From Methanobacterium sp. BRmetb2 (GTDB taxonomy: Archaea > Methanobacteriota > Methanobacteria > Methanobacteriales > Methanobacteriaceae): a stretch of DNA of 64,000 nt. Location: the NCBI GenBank assembly GCA_003491285.1, contig CP022705.1, positions 62,001-126,000 on the forward strand. Direction: 5' to 3'. The translations under genes and the position numbers were made by a program. The stretch's first letter is position 1; each line of letters starts with the position of its first letter. Below the pieces are notes generated by a model. It did no database searches and was not told the DNA's origin. It saw nothing but the letters and a program-made list of their open reading frames with translations. Positions 37,308-46,840 of the stretch are shown here, in pieces.

Positions 37308-38810
37308 ATGTGCGCAATTGTTGGATTAAGGGGAGAGGAAATAAGCAAACAATTTTATCAAATGCTCCTATCCTTAAAGCATCGTGGACCTGATGGTTCA
37401 GGAGTTTTTATGGATAACTCCGTATTTTATGGTAACCTCGAGGATTTAAAAGTTCCACGCGGATCATTTGGAATGGGCCACAACCTACTTTCCATAGTAG
37501 GAGGAGAAGGTTTACAACCCATTAAACGGGACAATTTTGTTTTAGTGTGTAACGGTGAAATATACAATTATCGAGAACTTAAAAAAGAGTTAAAAACCGA
37601 TTTTATTACTGATTCTGACTGTGAAGTCATATTAAATCTTATAAGAAAGTTTAATTCCGGTTCATTAGTTGAAGCTGTCAAAAAATCAATTAAACTGTTA
37701 GATGGTGACTATGCATTTGCAGTTTATGATGGTAAAGATCTGGTACTATCCCGAGATCCAGTGGGAGTAAAACCATTATACTATGGTGAAAACTCAGTTA
37801 GTAACATTTTTGGATTTGCATCAGAGCGAAAAGCTTTATGGAATATTGGAATAAAAGATGTAAAAACATTAGCACCTGAAAAATTATTATGCAACCAAGA
37901 ATTAATTGATTTAGATTTTGGATTGGAAAACTGGATTTCAAAAAATAAAAAAACCCCTATTAAAGAATCATCCTCACCTAATTCCTATATAAATACAGTT
38001 AAATACATTTTAAAGGAAAATTTAATAGAATCCGTGAAAAAAAGAATAAGGGGCGTGGACGAGGTAGGTATCATCTTTTCCGGCGGAGTAGATAGTACAC
38101 TACTTGCTAAAATTGCAGTTGATATTGGAATTAAGCCTTGTCTGTACAGTGTAGGTCATGAAGATTCAATTGATCTGAAATTTTCAAAAAAAGCAGCCAA
38201 ATTACTAGATTTGCCCTTAGACTATCAGTTTATTGATGAGGAAGTAGTTGAGAAAAATTTACCTTATGTGTTAGATGCAATTGAAGAGTTCAACGTCATG
38301 AAAATAGGCGTGGGAATGACTGCTTATCTTGCTTCAAAAATGGCTCATGCTAATGGTTTGAAGGTTATGCTTTCTGGTCAGGGGGCTGATGAACTATTTG
38401 GAGGGTACCATCGTTACTTAAGTTATTATCATGAAAAAGGTGAAAAAGCCCAAAATGATCTCCTGGGAGATGTTTTAAATTTGTATCATGTCAACCTGCA
38501 GCGGGATGATGCAGCCTGCATGGCCAATAGTGTGGAGTTGAGGGTTCCCTACCTGGATAAGGATATTATTAATATAGCCATGGATATACCTATGAAATAT
38601 AAGATAAAAGATGAAAATGATAAGCTTAGAAAATGTATTTTACGACAAGTTGCTGCAGAGGTAGGGGTTCCCCCATTAATAGTAAATAGACCAAAAAAGG
38701 CAGCTCAGTACGGCTCTGGAATACATAAAATTCTTGTAAAAAAGGTTTTAAAGAAAAAAGATTATTCCAATTATCTTAAAGAAAAATACAAAAATCTGAC
38801 AATTAAATGA
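37308..38810 (+). CDS. asnB: Asparagine synthetase, glutamine-hydrolysing
   Basis: Makes asparagine from aspartate, ATP and glutamine. The N-terminal glutaminase domain begins MCAIVGLRG with Cys2 as nucleophile and includes KHRGPDG and VCNGEIYNYRE. The C-terminal ATP-binding domain has the PP-loop FSGGVDST, then SGQGADELFGGYHRY and ELRVPYLDKD. At 500 residues it is a compact archaeal form. It is followed by a GatC-like gene, so two routes of amide formation (free Asn and tRNA-bound) may lie side by side. Confidence 0.95.
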   Translation: MCAIVGLRGEEISKQFYQMLLSLKHRGPDGSGVFMDNSVFYGNLEDLKVPRGSFGMGHNLLSIVGGEGLQPIKRDNFVLVCNGEIYNYRELKKELKTDFITDSDCEVILNLIRKFNSGSLVEAVKKSIKLLDGDYAFAVYDGKDLVLSRDPVGVKPLYYGENSVSNIFGFASERKALWNIGIKDVKTLAPEKLLCNQELIDLDFGLENWISKNKKTPIKESSSPNSYINTVKYILKENLIESVKKRIRGVDEVGIIFSGGVDSTLLAKIAVDIGIKPCLYSVGHEDSIDLKFSKKAAKLLDLPLDYQFIDEEVVEKNLPYVLDAIEEFNVMKIGVGMTAYLASKMAHANGLKVMLSGQGADELFGGYHRYLSYYHEKGEKAQNDLLGDVLNLYHVNLQRDDAACMANSVELRVPYLDKDIINIAMDIPMKYKIKDENDKLRKCILRQVAAEVGVPPLIVNRPKKAAQYGSGIHKILVKKVLKKKDYSNYLKEKYKNLTIK

Positions 38811-39015
38811 TAAAAGTTGTACAACTCTGGTAATTAACTTAGAGAATTATATATTTTTAATTTATGTAGAAAAAAATAGATTTATTAACCAATCATTAAA
38901 AACTATAAACTAGATATTCTACCCTGATTATATACAGTACTGGTAAATTTCATATTTAATCCGATTATTGAATGTAATATTTACAAACTTATTAAATATT
39001 GGTGGAGGGATAAGT

Positions 39016-39231
39016 CTGAAAATTGAAAAAGAAGCAGAAAAAATACTTGAAAAATTTTCAAAAGCTCTGGAAAATATCCCGGAACTAGAAGAAACTCATT
39101 ATATGGTAGATAATGTTAACCTCACACGAGAAGACCGTGCAGAAGATAAAAATCCTGAAAAGATCTTACGAAATGCTCAGATTGACGAAGATGGTAACCT
39201 AATAGCAGAAAAAGGAAAGTGGGTAAAATGA
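39016..39231 (+). CDS. gatC: GatC-like Asp-tRNA(Asn)/Glu-tRNA(Gln) amidotransferase subunit
   Basis: Small protein of 71 residues: an N-terminal helix (KIEKEAEKILEKFSKAL), a TREDRAEDKNPEKILRNA segment, and a C-terminal EKGKWVK. It resembles the archaeal GatC subunit, which stabilises GatA with GatB; gatA and gatB are not in the window. The start appears to be CTG at 39016, six bases after a strong GGTGGAGGG site (39001-39009). The only standard in-frame start, TTG at 38968, would translate that site as GGG. The stop overlaps the ACT gene by four bases. Confidence 0.72.
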   Translation: MKIEKEAEKILEKFSKALENIPELEETHYMVDNVNLTREDRAEDKNPEKILRNAQIDEDGNLIAEKGKWVK

Positions 39232-39716
39232 GAATAAACCTCGTTTTAGAACTTTTAGATGTTCCAGGACAGTTATTAGATGTAATGGAACCTATCGGTG
39301 CTGCTGGAGCAAATATTGTAACTATTATCCATCAAAGAGACATTAAAACTGAGAAAGGAATGGTAACTGTTCAGGTGACTATTGAAGGAGATAAAGAGAC
39401 TCTTGATGCAGTTTTAAACTCCTTAAAGGAGAGGGGTATAAATATTGTTGAAATTGACGGAGTTCTCCAGAAAGAAAAAATACGCACAATCCTCATTGGA
39501 AAAATTGTTGAAAATGATATTAAAGATACAGTGGAACGTTTAAATAATTTAAACGGCGTATTGGTCGCCGATCTGGATTTAAAAATGGCCGAACACCCTA
39601 AAGAATCTGCAGTTAAAATAATTCTTGAGGCAGATTTCGGCATGAAAAGAGATGTTTTGAATAAAATTAAGGAAATAGGGGAATTAAAAAACTTTTTAGT
39701 TATAAATGAAATTTAA
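39228..39716 (+). CDS. ACT-domain amino-acid-binding regulator
   Basis: Protein of 162 residues with an N-terminal ACT domain (LVLELLDVPGQLLDVMEPIG, GANIVTIIHQRDI) and a second, ACT-like half. ACT domains bind amino acids and control enzymes allosterically. Because it overlaps the GatC-like gene (ATGA) and stands 40 bases before homoserine dehydrogenase, it probably senses threonine, methionine or a related product for that enzyme. GTG at 39219 is in frame but ATG at 39228 is preferred. Confidence 0.82.
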   Translation: MRINLVLELLDVPGQLLDVMEPIGAAGANIVTIIHQRDIKTEKGMVTVQVTIEGDKETLDAVLNSLKERGINIVEIDGVLQKEKIRTILIGKIVENDIKDTVERLNNLNGVLVADLDLKMAEHPKESAVKIILEADFGMKRDVLNKIKEIGELKNFLVINEI

Positions 39717-39756
39717 TCAATGATCATTCCTATTTTTTCTGTTTTGGAGGAATTAA

Positions 39757-40770
39757 ATGAATATATGTATAATGGGATTTGGTGCAGTAGGTAAAGGAGT
39801 TGCCAGAGTAATATCCATGAAAAAGGATGAATTAAAAGAGCAATACGATTTAGATCTTAAAATCACAGGAGTAAGTGATTCATCAGGTGCTGCAATATCC
39901 CCCGAAGGACTGGACCCTGACCTAGTTTTGGAAGTTAAGGAAAAGGAAGGAAAAGTAGCTAATTATCCAGAATATGGGGTAAATAATTTAACTGGATTAG
40001 ATTTTTTAGAAAAAGTTGACTATGATTGTCTGGTTGAGGTGACTCCCACCAATATAGATGATGGTGAACCAGCCAGATCCCACATGTTGAAGGCATTTAA
40101 TGACGGAAAAAATGTGATTACATCCAATAAGGGACCCCTTGCACTGAATTTTCAAGAGTTAATTGAAGCTGCAAGTTCCAATAATGTATCATTCAAATAT
40201 GAAGCATCCGTGGGCGGTGCCATGCCTATCATTAACTTTGCCCATACAACCCTAGCTGGGTGTAATTTCGACTCAATATATGGAATTTTAAATGGAACCA
40301 CCAATTATATTTTGTCTAGAATGGCTAAAGAAGGTTCAGCCTATGAACAAACCTTAAAAGAAGCTCAGGAGATGGGTATAGCTGAGACTGATCCCACCCA
40401 GGATGTGGAAGGTTTAGATGCTGCCTGTAAAATTGTTATTATTGCCAACTCCATAATGAACATGGACGTGAGTTTAAAAGATGTAGATTTAAGCGGAATA
40501 TCTAAAATTAATTCAGAATCTATATTGTTAGCCAAAAAAGAGGGTTATTTGATCAAATTGGTAGCTGAAGCATCAGATAATGCTCTGGAAGTTTCTCCAA
40601 GACTGGTTAAAAGTGGATCACCATTCTCTGTGGACGGAACCATGAACGTGGCTACTTTAAATACTGACCTGGCCGAAGATGTTACTGTCGTAGGAAGAGG
40701 GGCCGGATCAATTGAAACTGCATCAGCAATTTTAAGCGATCTTATCAGTGTCTGGAAATCCCAGAGATAA
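39757..40770 (+). CDS. hom: Homoserine dehydrogenase
   Basis: NAD(P)-dependent reduction of aspartate semialdehyde to homoserine, the branch point for threonine and methionine. The NAD loop is MGFGAVGKGVARV, followed by VITSNKGPLA, the substrate-site GTTNYILSRM and the EAQEMGIAETDPTQDVEG segment with catalytic acidic residues. It is 337 residues long and lacks its own ACT domain, which the preceding separate ACT protein may replace. TTGGAGGAA precedes the ATG. Confidence 0.94.
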   Translation: MNICIMGFGAVGKGVARVISMKKDELKEQYDLDLKITGVSDSSGAAISPEGLDPDLVLEVKEKEGKVANYPEYGVNNLTGLDFLEKVDYDCLVEVTPTNIDDGEPARSHMLKAFNDGKNVITSNKGPLALNFQELIEAASSNNVSFKYEASVGGAMPIINFAHTTLAGCNFDSIYGILNGTTNYILSRMAKEGSAYEQTLKEAQEMGIAETDPTQDVEGLDAACKIVIIANSIMNMDVSLKDVDLSGISKINSESILLAKKEGYLIKLVAEASDNALEVSPRLVKSGSPFSVDGTMNVATLNTDLAEDVTVVGRGAGSIETASAILSDLISVWKSQR

Positions 40771-40882
40771 ACTAATCCATTATAACTAGAATAGTGGATT
40801 AAAAACTCTCAAATTAAATTTAAAAACCTTTTTTAAAATATTAGAACTATTAAAATTTATAATGTTTAATTGGAGAATAAAA

Positions 40883-42103
40883 ATGAAATATGTAGTTGTT
40901 ATTGGGGATGGTATGGCTGATTATCCGCTGGAAGAACTAAATAATAAAACTCCTCTCCAATCAGCTAATATTCCTAACATGGACCATGTTGCAGCTAAAG
41001 GAGTTAACGGATTTTTAAGAACCATCCCTCCCCACATGGAACCTGGCTCTGATGTAGCAAATTTAGCAATAATGGGTTACAATCCTGAAAAGTGTTACAC
41101 TGGTCGTGGTCCCCTTGAAGCCGCCAGCATAGGTATTGAGCTAGAAAATAACGATGTTGCATTTCGTTGCAACCTAATAACTGAAGAAAATGGATTGCTT
41201 GCTGATTTCAATGCAGACCACATCACTACCCCTGAGGCAGACCAGATAATTGAAACCCTAAACCGTATATTTAAGGATAATGGAACCTTTTATACTGGAA
41301 TAAGTTATAGAAATCTTTTTTTATATAAAAATAAAGAATCAAGCAAACTAAAATCAATACCCCCACATGATGTGGTTGGTGAAGGTATAAAAAATAATCT
41401 CATTCAACCATTTGATAATGAAATAGCCCAAGAATTAAATAATATAATGTTAGAATCTAGATCAGTTCTGGAAAAACATCCTGTTAATCAATTAAGAGTT
41501 AAAAATGGGAAAAAACCAGCAAATATGATATGGTTATGGGGTCAAGGATCAAAACCATTGATGGACCCCTTTAAATCTAAATACGGCCTACAAGGAGCTA
41601 CAATCACTGGTGTGGATTTAATTAAAGGTATTGGAATGTATCTGGGTCTTGAAAATGTAAAAGTTCCGGGTGCCACGGGTTATTTTGATACTGATTACAA
41701 GGCTAAAGCTGAATATGCACTGGACTCTTTAAAGCGTAACGATATCATTTTTATACATGTAGAAGCCCCTGATGAAGCTGGGCACGCTGGAGACATTGGA
41801 GAAAAAATAAAAGCCATAGAAAATATTGATTCAAAAATAGTTGGAAAACTTTTAGATGAGCTTCCCCAGTTTGGTGAACATGCTATATCAATATTACCAG
41901 ATCATGCCACTCCTATAAAAATTAAAACTCATACTTCCGATCCAGTTCCATATGCAATGCTCTCAACTCAGAATAATGCAGATGAAGTCAAATTTTACGA
42001 TGAATTTTCAGCCAAGGGAGGTTACTTGGATATTAAACCGGGTCATGAATTTATTAGTACATTTATTAATTATTCAAATTCCGAAAAGAAACAATTCCTA
42101 TAA
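40883..42103 (+). CDS. apgM: 2,3-bisphosphoglycerate-independent phosphoglycerate mutase (archaeal)
   Basis: Interconverts 3- and 2-phosphoglycerate in gluconeogenesis. It belongs to the archaeal branch of the alkaline-phosphatase superfamily: metal site VIGDGMADYP, the nucleophile serine in PGSDVANLAIMGY, GRGPLEAASIGIEL, the metal ligands in EAPDEAGHAGD and LPDHATP. ATG at 40862 would add seven residues, but TTGGAG lies between it and ATG 40883, so the latter is used. The length of 406 is normal. Confidence 0.93.
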   Translation: MKYVVVIGDGMADYPLEELNNKTPLQSANIPNMDHVAAKGVNGFLRTIPPHMEPGSDVANLAIMGYNPEKCYTGRGPLEAASIGIELENNDVAFRCNLITEENGLLADFNADHITTPEADQIIETLNRIFKDNGTFYTGISYRNLFLYKNKESSKLKSIPPHDVVGEGIKNNLIQPFDNEIAQELNNIMLESRSVLEKHPVNQLRVKNGKKPANMIWLWGQGSKPLMDPFKSKYGLQGATITGVDLIKGIGMYLGLENVKVPGATGYFDTDYKAKAEYALDSLKRNDIIFIHVEAPDEAGHAGDIGEKIKAIENIDSKIVGKLLDELPQFGEHAISILPDHATPIKIKTHTSDPVPYAMLSTQNNADEVKFYDEFSAKGGYLDIKPGHEFISTFINYSNSEKKQFL

Positions 42104-42292
42104 ATGGTCATCTGATAATTAGTATAATATAATATTATAAGATAAAAATCTAAAGAATTACTATAAATTAGAAAAATCAAAAGAGAATCTAATTTATAAA
42201 TTAGTAATAGTGGATTAATCATAGTTCATTATACCACAAGTTCTACATTTAATATTAAGTGATAATAAAAATAGTTTAAGGAGAGTGTTCGG

Positions 42293-43897
42293 CTGTCAAA
42301 GTATATTATTGTAACTGGAGGGGTTGTAAGTTCAATTGGTAAAGGAATAACCGCAGCATCCATTGGTAGAATACTAAGATCATATGGTATTGCTGTAACT
42401 GCCATAAAAATTGATCCTTACCTTAACTGGGACTCTGGAACCTTAAATCCTTACCAGCACGGAGAAGTATTTGTAACTGATGATGGAATGGAAACAGATC
42501 TTGACTTGGGTCATTATGAAAGATTTTTAGATGTTGACCTTTCTGGTGAATGTAATATCACCACAGGAAAGGTTTATTCTTCTGTTATTGAAAAAGAAAG
42601 GGAAGGAAAATATTTAGGATCATGTGTTCAGATTATCCCCCACATAACCAATGAAATAAAATCCATGATAAGAGAAAATGCTGATAATAGTCATGCAGAA
42701 GTGGTTTTGGTTGAAGTAGGTGGAACTGTAGGGGACATTGAAAGCCAGCCCTTCCTGGAGGCTTTAAGGCAGCTTCGTAACGAAGAGGGTCATGACAATG
42801 TAATGTTTGTCCACGTAACCTATGTCCCATACTTGAAAGCTGCAGGAGAATTTAAAACTAAACCAACCCAGCACAGTACAAAAGAACTTAGAAGTACTGG
42901 TATTAATCCAGATATGATTATCTGCAGGTCTGAACTGCCAATAGACACTCCCCTCAAAAATAAGATTGCTCATTTTTGTGACGTTGAAAAGAAAGCAGTG
43001 ATCAATGCACCTGACGCTAAATCAATATATGAGGTTCCATTAGTACTGGACCGGGAAAATGTAGGAGAATATATTCTAAATAGATTGAAAATACCACCTA
43101 AAGCCCAGGACTTGCAGGATTGGCGCCTTATTGTTGATTCTCTTATGGAAGAAGAACCTGTGGTACGCGTAGGTATTGTGGGTAAATATGTGGAACTGGA
43201 AGATGCCTACATAAGTATCCGTGAATCCCTAAAACACGCCGCAGCACACATTGGAGTTAAAGTAGATATTGAATGGTTAAGTGCTGAAGACTCTATCAAT
43301 ACCCATAAAATAGAGGATTTAAATTCTCTATTAATACCTGGTGGATTTGGTGAGAGAGGAATCTCCGGGAAACTTGATGCCGTTAAATATTCTATTGAAA
43401 ATAAGGTCCCATTATTTGGAATATGTCTGGGGATGCAATGCATGGTAATAGAGTTTGCACGTCTTCATGGCTGGGAAGATGCTAACAGTACTGAGTTTGA
43501 TAAAAATACTCCTGATCCAGTAATTGATATGATGGAAGAACAAAAGAAGATTAAAAATATGGGGGGAACCATGCGTTTAGGTTCATACCCCTGTGAATTA
43601 AATGAAAATACCAAGGCATATCAGGCTTATAATAAAAAAAGCATCAACGAACGCCACCGCCATAGATTCGAATTTAACAATGATTACCTGGATCTTCTAA
43701 AAGATAAAGGTCTAGTAATATCTGGAATTTATGATAATTTTTTAGTGGAAATGATAGAATTAGAAGATCATCCATGGTTTATAGGTTGTCAATTCCATCC
43801 AGAATTCAAATCCCGTCCTAACAATGCACATCCCCTATTTGTATCATTTTTGAAAGCTGCTTATGAAAATAAAAAGGTATGTGAAAATTTAAATTAA
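42293..43897 (+). CDS. pyrG: CTP synthase (apparent CTG start)
   Basis: Makes CTP from UTP using glutamine. The synthetase domain starts SKYIIVTGGVVSSIGKG and includes DLDLGHYERFLD; the glutaminase domain has GGFGERG, the nucleophile cysteine in FGICLGMQC and the C-terminal HPEFKSRP. The first ATG in frame (42488) would remove 65 residues including the P-loop. An in-frame TAG lies shortly upstream and there is no ATG, GTG or TTG between it and the conserved SKYIIVTGG. AAGGAG at 42278-42283 is placed nine bases before CTG at 42293, which is therefore the likely start. Length 534 is normal. Confidence 0.93.
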   Translation: MSKYIIVTGGVVSSIGKGITAASIGRILRSYGIAVTAIKIDPYLNWDSGTLNPYQHGEVFVTDDGMETDLDLGHYERFLDVDLSGECNITTGKVYSSVIEKEREGKYLGSCVQIIPHITNEIKSMIRENADNSHAEVVLVEVGGTVGDIESQPFLEALRQLRNEEGHDNVMFVHVTYVPYLKAAGEFKTKPTQHSTKELRSTGINPDMIICRSELPIDTPLKNKIAHFCDVEKKAVINAPDAKSIYEVPLVLDRENVGEYILNRLKIPPKAQDLQDWRLIVDSLMEEEPVVRVGIVGKYVELEDAYISIRESLKHAAAHIGVKVDIEWLSAEDSINTHKIEDLNSLLIPGGFGERGISGKLDAVKYSIENKVPLFGICLGMQCMVIEFARLHGWEDANSTEFDKNTPDPVIDMMEEQKKIKNMGGTMRLGSYPCELNENTKAYQAYNKKSINERHRHRFEFNNDYLDLLKDKGLVISGIYDNFLVEMIELEDHPWFIGCQFHPEFKSRPNNAHPLFVSFLKAAYENKKVCENLN

Positions 43898-44050
43898 TAC
43901 AAAAAACAGTGCAAACATAATAATATTACAAAGTACTACTGGTATACTAAATTATATTTATATCCATATAGTTCTCTAAAATTGAGTTATAACTACAATT
44001 ATTTCCATTATAAGTGATGATTTCTATTTCAAATAGTGATAATAATGATA

Positions 44051-45211
44051 ATGAATATTCCCTTTATTGCAGCAATTATAGCTATTTTAAGCAGTTTTTA
44101 TGGAAGTTATTCTGATATCAAGGAAGGGGTTATTAGAAACAAATTCACATTCCCATTGATCATGTTAGGAATTGTTTTAAATGGAATATATGCCTACATT
44201 ATTGGTTTACCCTGGTTTTTTGTACTTACCCTCATATACACCGCCATCATATTTGGTTTATGTTATTTATTCTGGAGAGTTGGAGCCTGGGCCGGGGGCG
44301 ATGTAAAATTGTTCACGGGATTGGCAGCCCTTCTGCCATTTGCCCCAGCCATAGTTAATTACAATATTTTAGGTATCAACTTCCCTTTAGTTGCTAATTA
44401 TCCATTTCCATTTACCTTGATGATAAACAGCATACTATCTATTTTACCTTTCTTATTGATTTATATCTTATTTGTATCAATTAAAACCAAACCCCACCTT
44501 TTAAGAGAATTACTCGAACCAGTGATAGATTTTAAAAAAACCCTGGTTCTAACCATGGTCATCTCCTCGGCAGTTACAATAACATCAATTATAACACCTT
44601 ATTTACCCCTTCAAATAATAATTCTCACACTGATTCTTTTATATCTTATTTCATTTATTATATCTAAACTACCAGACCGCTTAAAGGCTGTTATTGTTAG
44701 TGTAGTTACTGTATTTGCCCTTTACAAAAATTTTGAACTGGCAATAATTGGAATAATATTTCTACTCATTTCACTAACTGTGGTTAGAATAATAAGGAAA
44801 CTTTTAACCACGGTCAGTAAAGAGGCCCTTCAAGATGATTATACTGTAAATGAATTGGAAGAAGGAATGATTAGTGCCCATAATATCTACGAAACTGATG
44901 ATGGAATTATTGTAGATAAAAAAGGGATTTTTGAGAAGATTAAAGATGTTGTTACCAAGGGTGAATTATCTAATTTATTAACACCACCAGGTAAGATTAT
45001 TGTAACTAATATGGCTGCCGGTTTAACTGAGGATAACCTCGAAGAATTGAAAGAGTTGGTAAAGGAAGGCAAGATAAAGAATAAATTCACAATCAAAAAG
45101 GGAGTGCCTTTTGCACCGTCAATATTAATTGGAGTTATCATATCAATTTTTATAGGTGATTTAGTCCTTATAATTCAAAAACTGATTTACTCAATATTTA
45201 TATACATTTAA
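44051..45211 (+). CDS. Type IV prepilin peptidase (A24 family, EppA-like)
   Basis: Membrane aspartic protease that cuts prepilin-like signal peptides. The two catalytic aspartates are visible: YSDIKEGVIRN (Asp near 22) and the family motif GGDVKLFTG (Asp near 84), in a core of about six helices. Total length is 386 from ATG 44051 (GTG 44036 and ATG 44045 are alternatives). The extra C-terminal part, with a soluble segment (about 265-355) and a final helix, is typical of the EppA-type enzymes that process class III (Q-containing) signals. Just downstream are several such substrates. Confidence 0.87.
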   Translation: MNIPFIAAIIAILSSFYGSYSDIKEGVIRNKFTFPLIMLGIVLNGIYAYIIGLPWFFVLTLIYTAIIFGLCYLFWRVGAWAGGDVKLFTGLAALLPFAPAIVNYNILGINFPLVANYPFPFTLMINSILSILPFLLIYILFVSIKTKPHLLRELLEPVIDFKKTLVLTMVISSAVTITSIITPYLPLQIIILTLILLYLISFIISKLPDRLKAVIVSVVTVFALYKNFELAIIGIIFLLISLTVVRIIRKLLTTVSKEALQDDYTVNELEEGMISAHNIYETDDGIIVDKKGIFEKIKDVVTKGELSNLLTPPGKIIVTNMAAGLTEDNLEELKELVKEGKIKNKFTIKKGVPFAPSILIGVIISIFIGDLVLIIQKLIYSIFIYI

Positions 45212-45307
45212 AGATAAAGATTATTTAGATTGATGTGGTATAGACATCAGATTTAATTTGATAGTACCGTTCTTCATATTAATTAAAAAAATTAGATTGT
45301 GAGAAAA

Positions 45308-45733
45308 ATGGATAGCCGAGGACAAGTATCTGTTGAGTATTTGTTATTACTTTTGGTAATTTTGATTGTTCTAGGATCTATTACCATACCCTTGATTGGT
45401 AATTCAATAGAAGCCAGTACTGATGTTTCCACTGTTTCTGATGCAAAAACAGCAGTGGAAAGTATTGCCAGTGCTGCTGATGTGGTTTATTCCAATGGTC
45501 CTGGATCAAAAAGAACTGTAAATGTGTATATACCCCAAGATACTAGTTTAGTAGCTCGTGGAAACAATGTTGGTATGAATATAACCTATTCAGATGGTAC
45601 CAAATTTGTTAATTCAACCACTTATTATACATTTAATAATACAACGGCAACAGTGAATAATCAATGGTACAAAGTTACGATTCAGTGGCCTGTTGGCACA
45701 AATAACATAGGTATCACTCTGGTTCCAGTCTAA
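45308..45733 (+). CDS. Pilin-like protein with class III signal peptide
   Basis: Protein of 141 residues. The N-terminus MDSRGQVSVEYLLLLLVILI is a textbook class III signal: short charged leader, cleavage after SRG, then Q-V-S-x-E and a hydrophobic helix. The rest is a small Ser/Thr/Asn-rich domain ending in a beta-like segment (GTNNIGITLVPV). It should be processed by the prepilin peptidase encoded 100 bases upstream and assembled into or secreted by a pilus-like structure. GTG at 45299 is possible but ATG 45308 gives the canonical leader. Confidence 0.87.
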   Translation: MDSRGQVSVEYLLLLLVILIVLGSITIPLIGNSIEASTDVSTVSDAKTAVESIASAADVVYSNGPGSKRTVNVYIPQDTSLVARGNNVGMNITYSDGTKFVNSTTYYTFNNTTATVNNQWYKVTIQWPVGTNNIGITLVPV

Positions 45734-45861
45734 ACTTAGAGATATGTTTGTAACGCATTTATGTTAAATGGAAAAACTGTGAATTTTTATATTTATAATA
45801 ACTATATTAAATTAAGTAATAATAGTCCATTATAATTATTTAATAATGCTGAGGGTTACTG

Positions 45862-46761
45862 ATGAGTATCTTTGCAAAATTTGGCGAAATAATCATAAAG
45901 CTTTTCAATCTAATTGGAACTGTAATTATAGAAATAACACGGATCCCGCAACATATACGTGGAATTGATACTGATAAGGTAAAAAATGATATTTCACGTA
46001 TCAAAGAAGAATCTAAGATTGAAGAAAGATTATCAAACATTGACGTTTCTAAGGTAAAAGAGAAGGTATCCTCCACTTCAAAATCAAAACAATCAACAAC
46101 AAGAACAGAAGCTGATTCCAAAGGGGTTTCAGAAAAGATTAGTTTTCCTGCTTTTGATAAGTTCAGTTCCAAAGAGAAAGAGAATACCATCCTTAAACTT
46201 CAATTAATTTCTGGTTTGTTTTTAGTAATTTCCATACTCTACATCTTCAGATTTTTATCTTTAATTCTATACGGATTTCTGGCAGTTGTTTTAGTGGTGC
46301 TTTTATGGTACCTTTTATATAAAAAGGTTATATTAATGTATGCTGAAGATTTCAATGCTTATCGTGACTTTTTTTTCATGTACATTGCAGTTGGTATCAT
46401 TTTAGTACTGGTCGGAAACAGCGCCTCTTTAACCATGGCCTTCCCCTTCCAGTTGATGCCCTCATTTACTGTGTTGATATTTGCAGTAATTATGGTGGCA
46501 GTAGTATATCTAATATTCAGAATAAGATACCATCGTGACTTTACATATGGTCAGGTTATTGAACTTGGAAAAAACACTGCCTATGTTAGAGTGGATTATG
46601 ACATACGATCCAATGTTAAACCTGACATCTATGTGGTTGAAACAAATAATATCGATGTAAATGAAAATGAATGGGTTAAAGTTCAAATTGAAAGCGGAAT
46701 ATTAAGCATGAACGGTAACAAACCAGTTAGAATAATTGAAAAGGTAGCTTCATCCAATTAG
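45862..46761 (+). CDS. DUF2101 family membrane protein
   Basis: A 299-residue protein that resembles the archaeal DUF2101 family. It has a charged, partly coiled N-terminal cytoplasmic part of about 110 residues with a KEKVSSTSKSKQSTT linker, four to five helices (about 112-220), and a C-terminal cytoplasmic beta-rich domain of about 75 residues (YGQVIELGKNTAYVRVDYD). Function unknown. Its place between the prepilin peptidase/pilin pair and the other pilin-like genes hints at a role in the same surface system. Confidence 0.75.
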   Translation: MSIFAKFGEIIIKLFNLIGTVIIEITRIPQHIRGIDTDKVKNDISRIKEESKIEERLSNIDVSKVKEKVSSTSKSKQSTTRTEADSKGVSEKISFPAFDKFSSKEKENTILKLQLISGLFLVISILYIFRFLSLILYGFLAVVLVVLLWYLLYKKVILMYAEDFNAYRDFFFMYIAVGIILVLVGNSASLTMAFPFQLMPSFTVLIFAVIMVAVVYLIFRIRYHRDFTYGQVIELGKNTAYVRVDYDIRSNVKPDIYVVETNNIDVNENEWVKVQIESGILSMNGNKPVRIIEKVASSN

Positions 46762-46840
46762 CATTTAATTAAAAAAATATTTTATATAACCTTCCATTAA
46801 TTTAAAAAATAGTACTATAAATCCTTTAAAATTTAGCCAA

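Noticed and set aside
42488..43897. pyrG beginning at the first ATG
   Set aside because: This would drop 65 residues including the conserved P-loop, which are encoded in frame upstream behind a good ribosome binding site.
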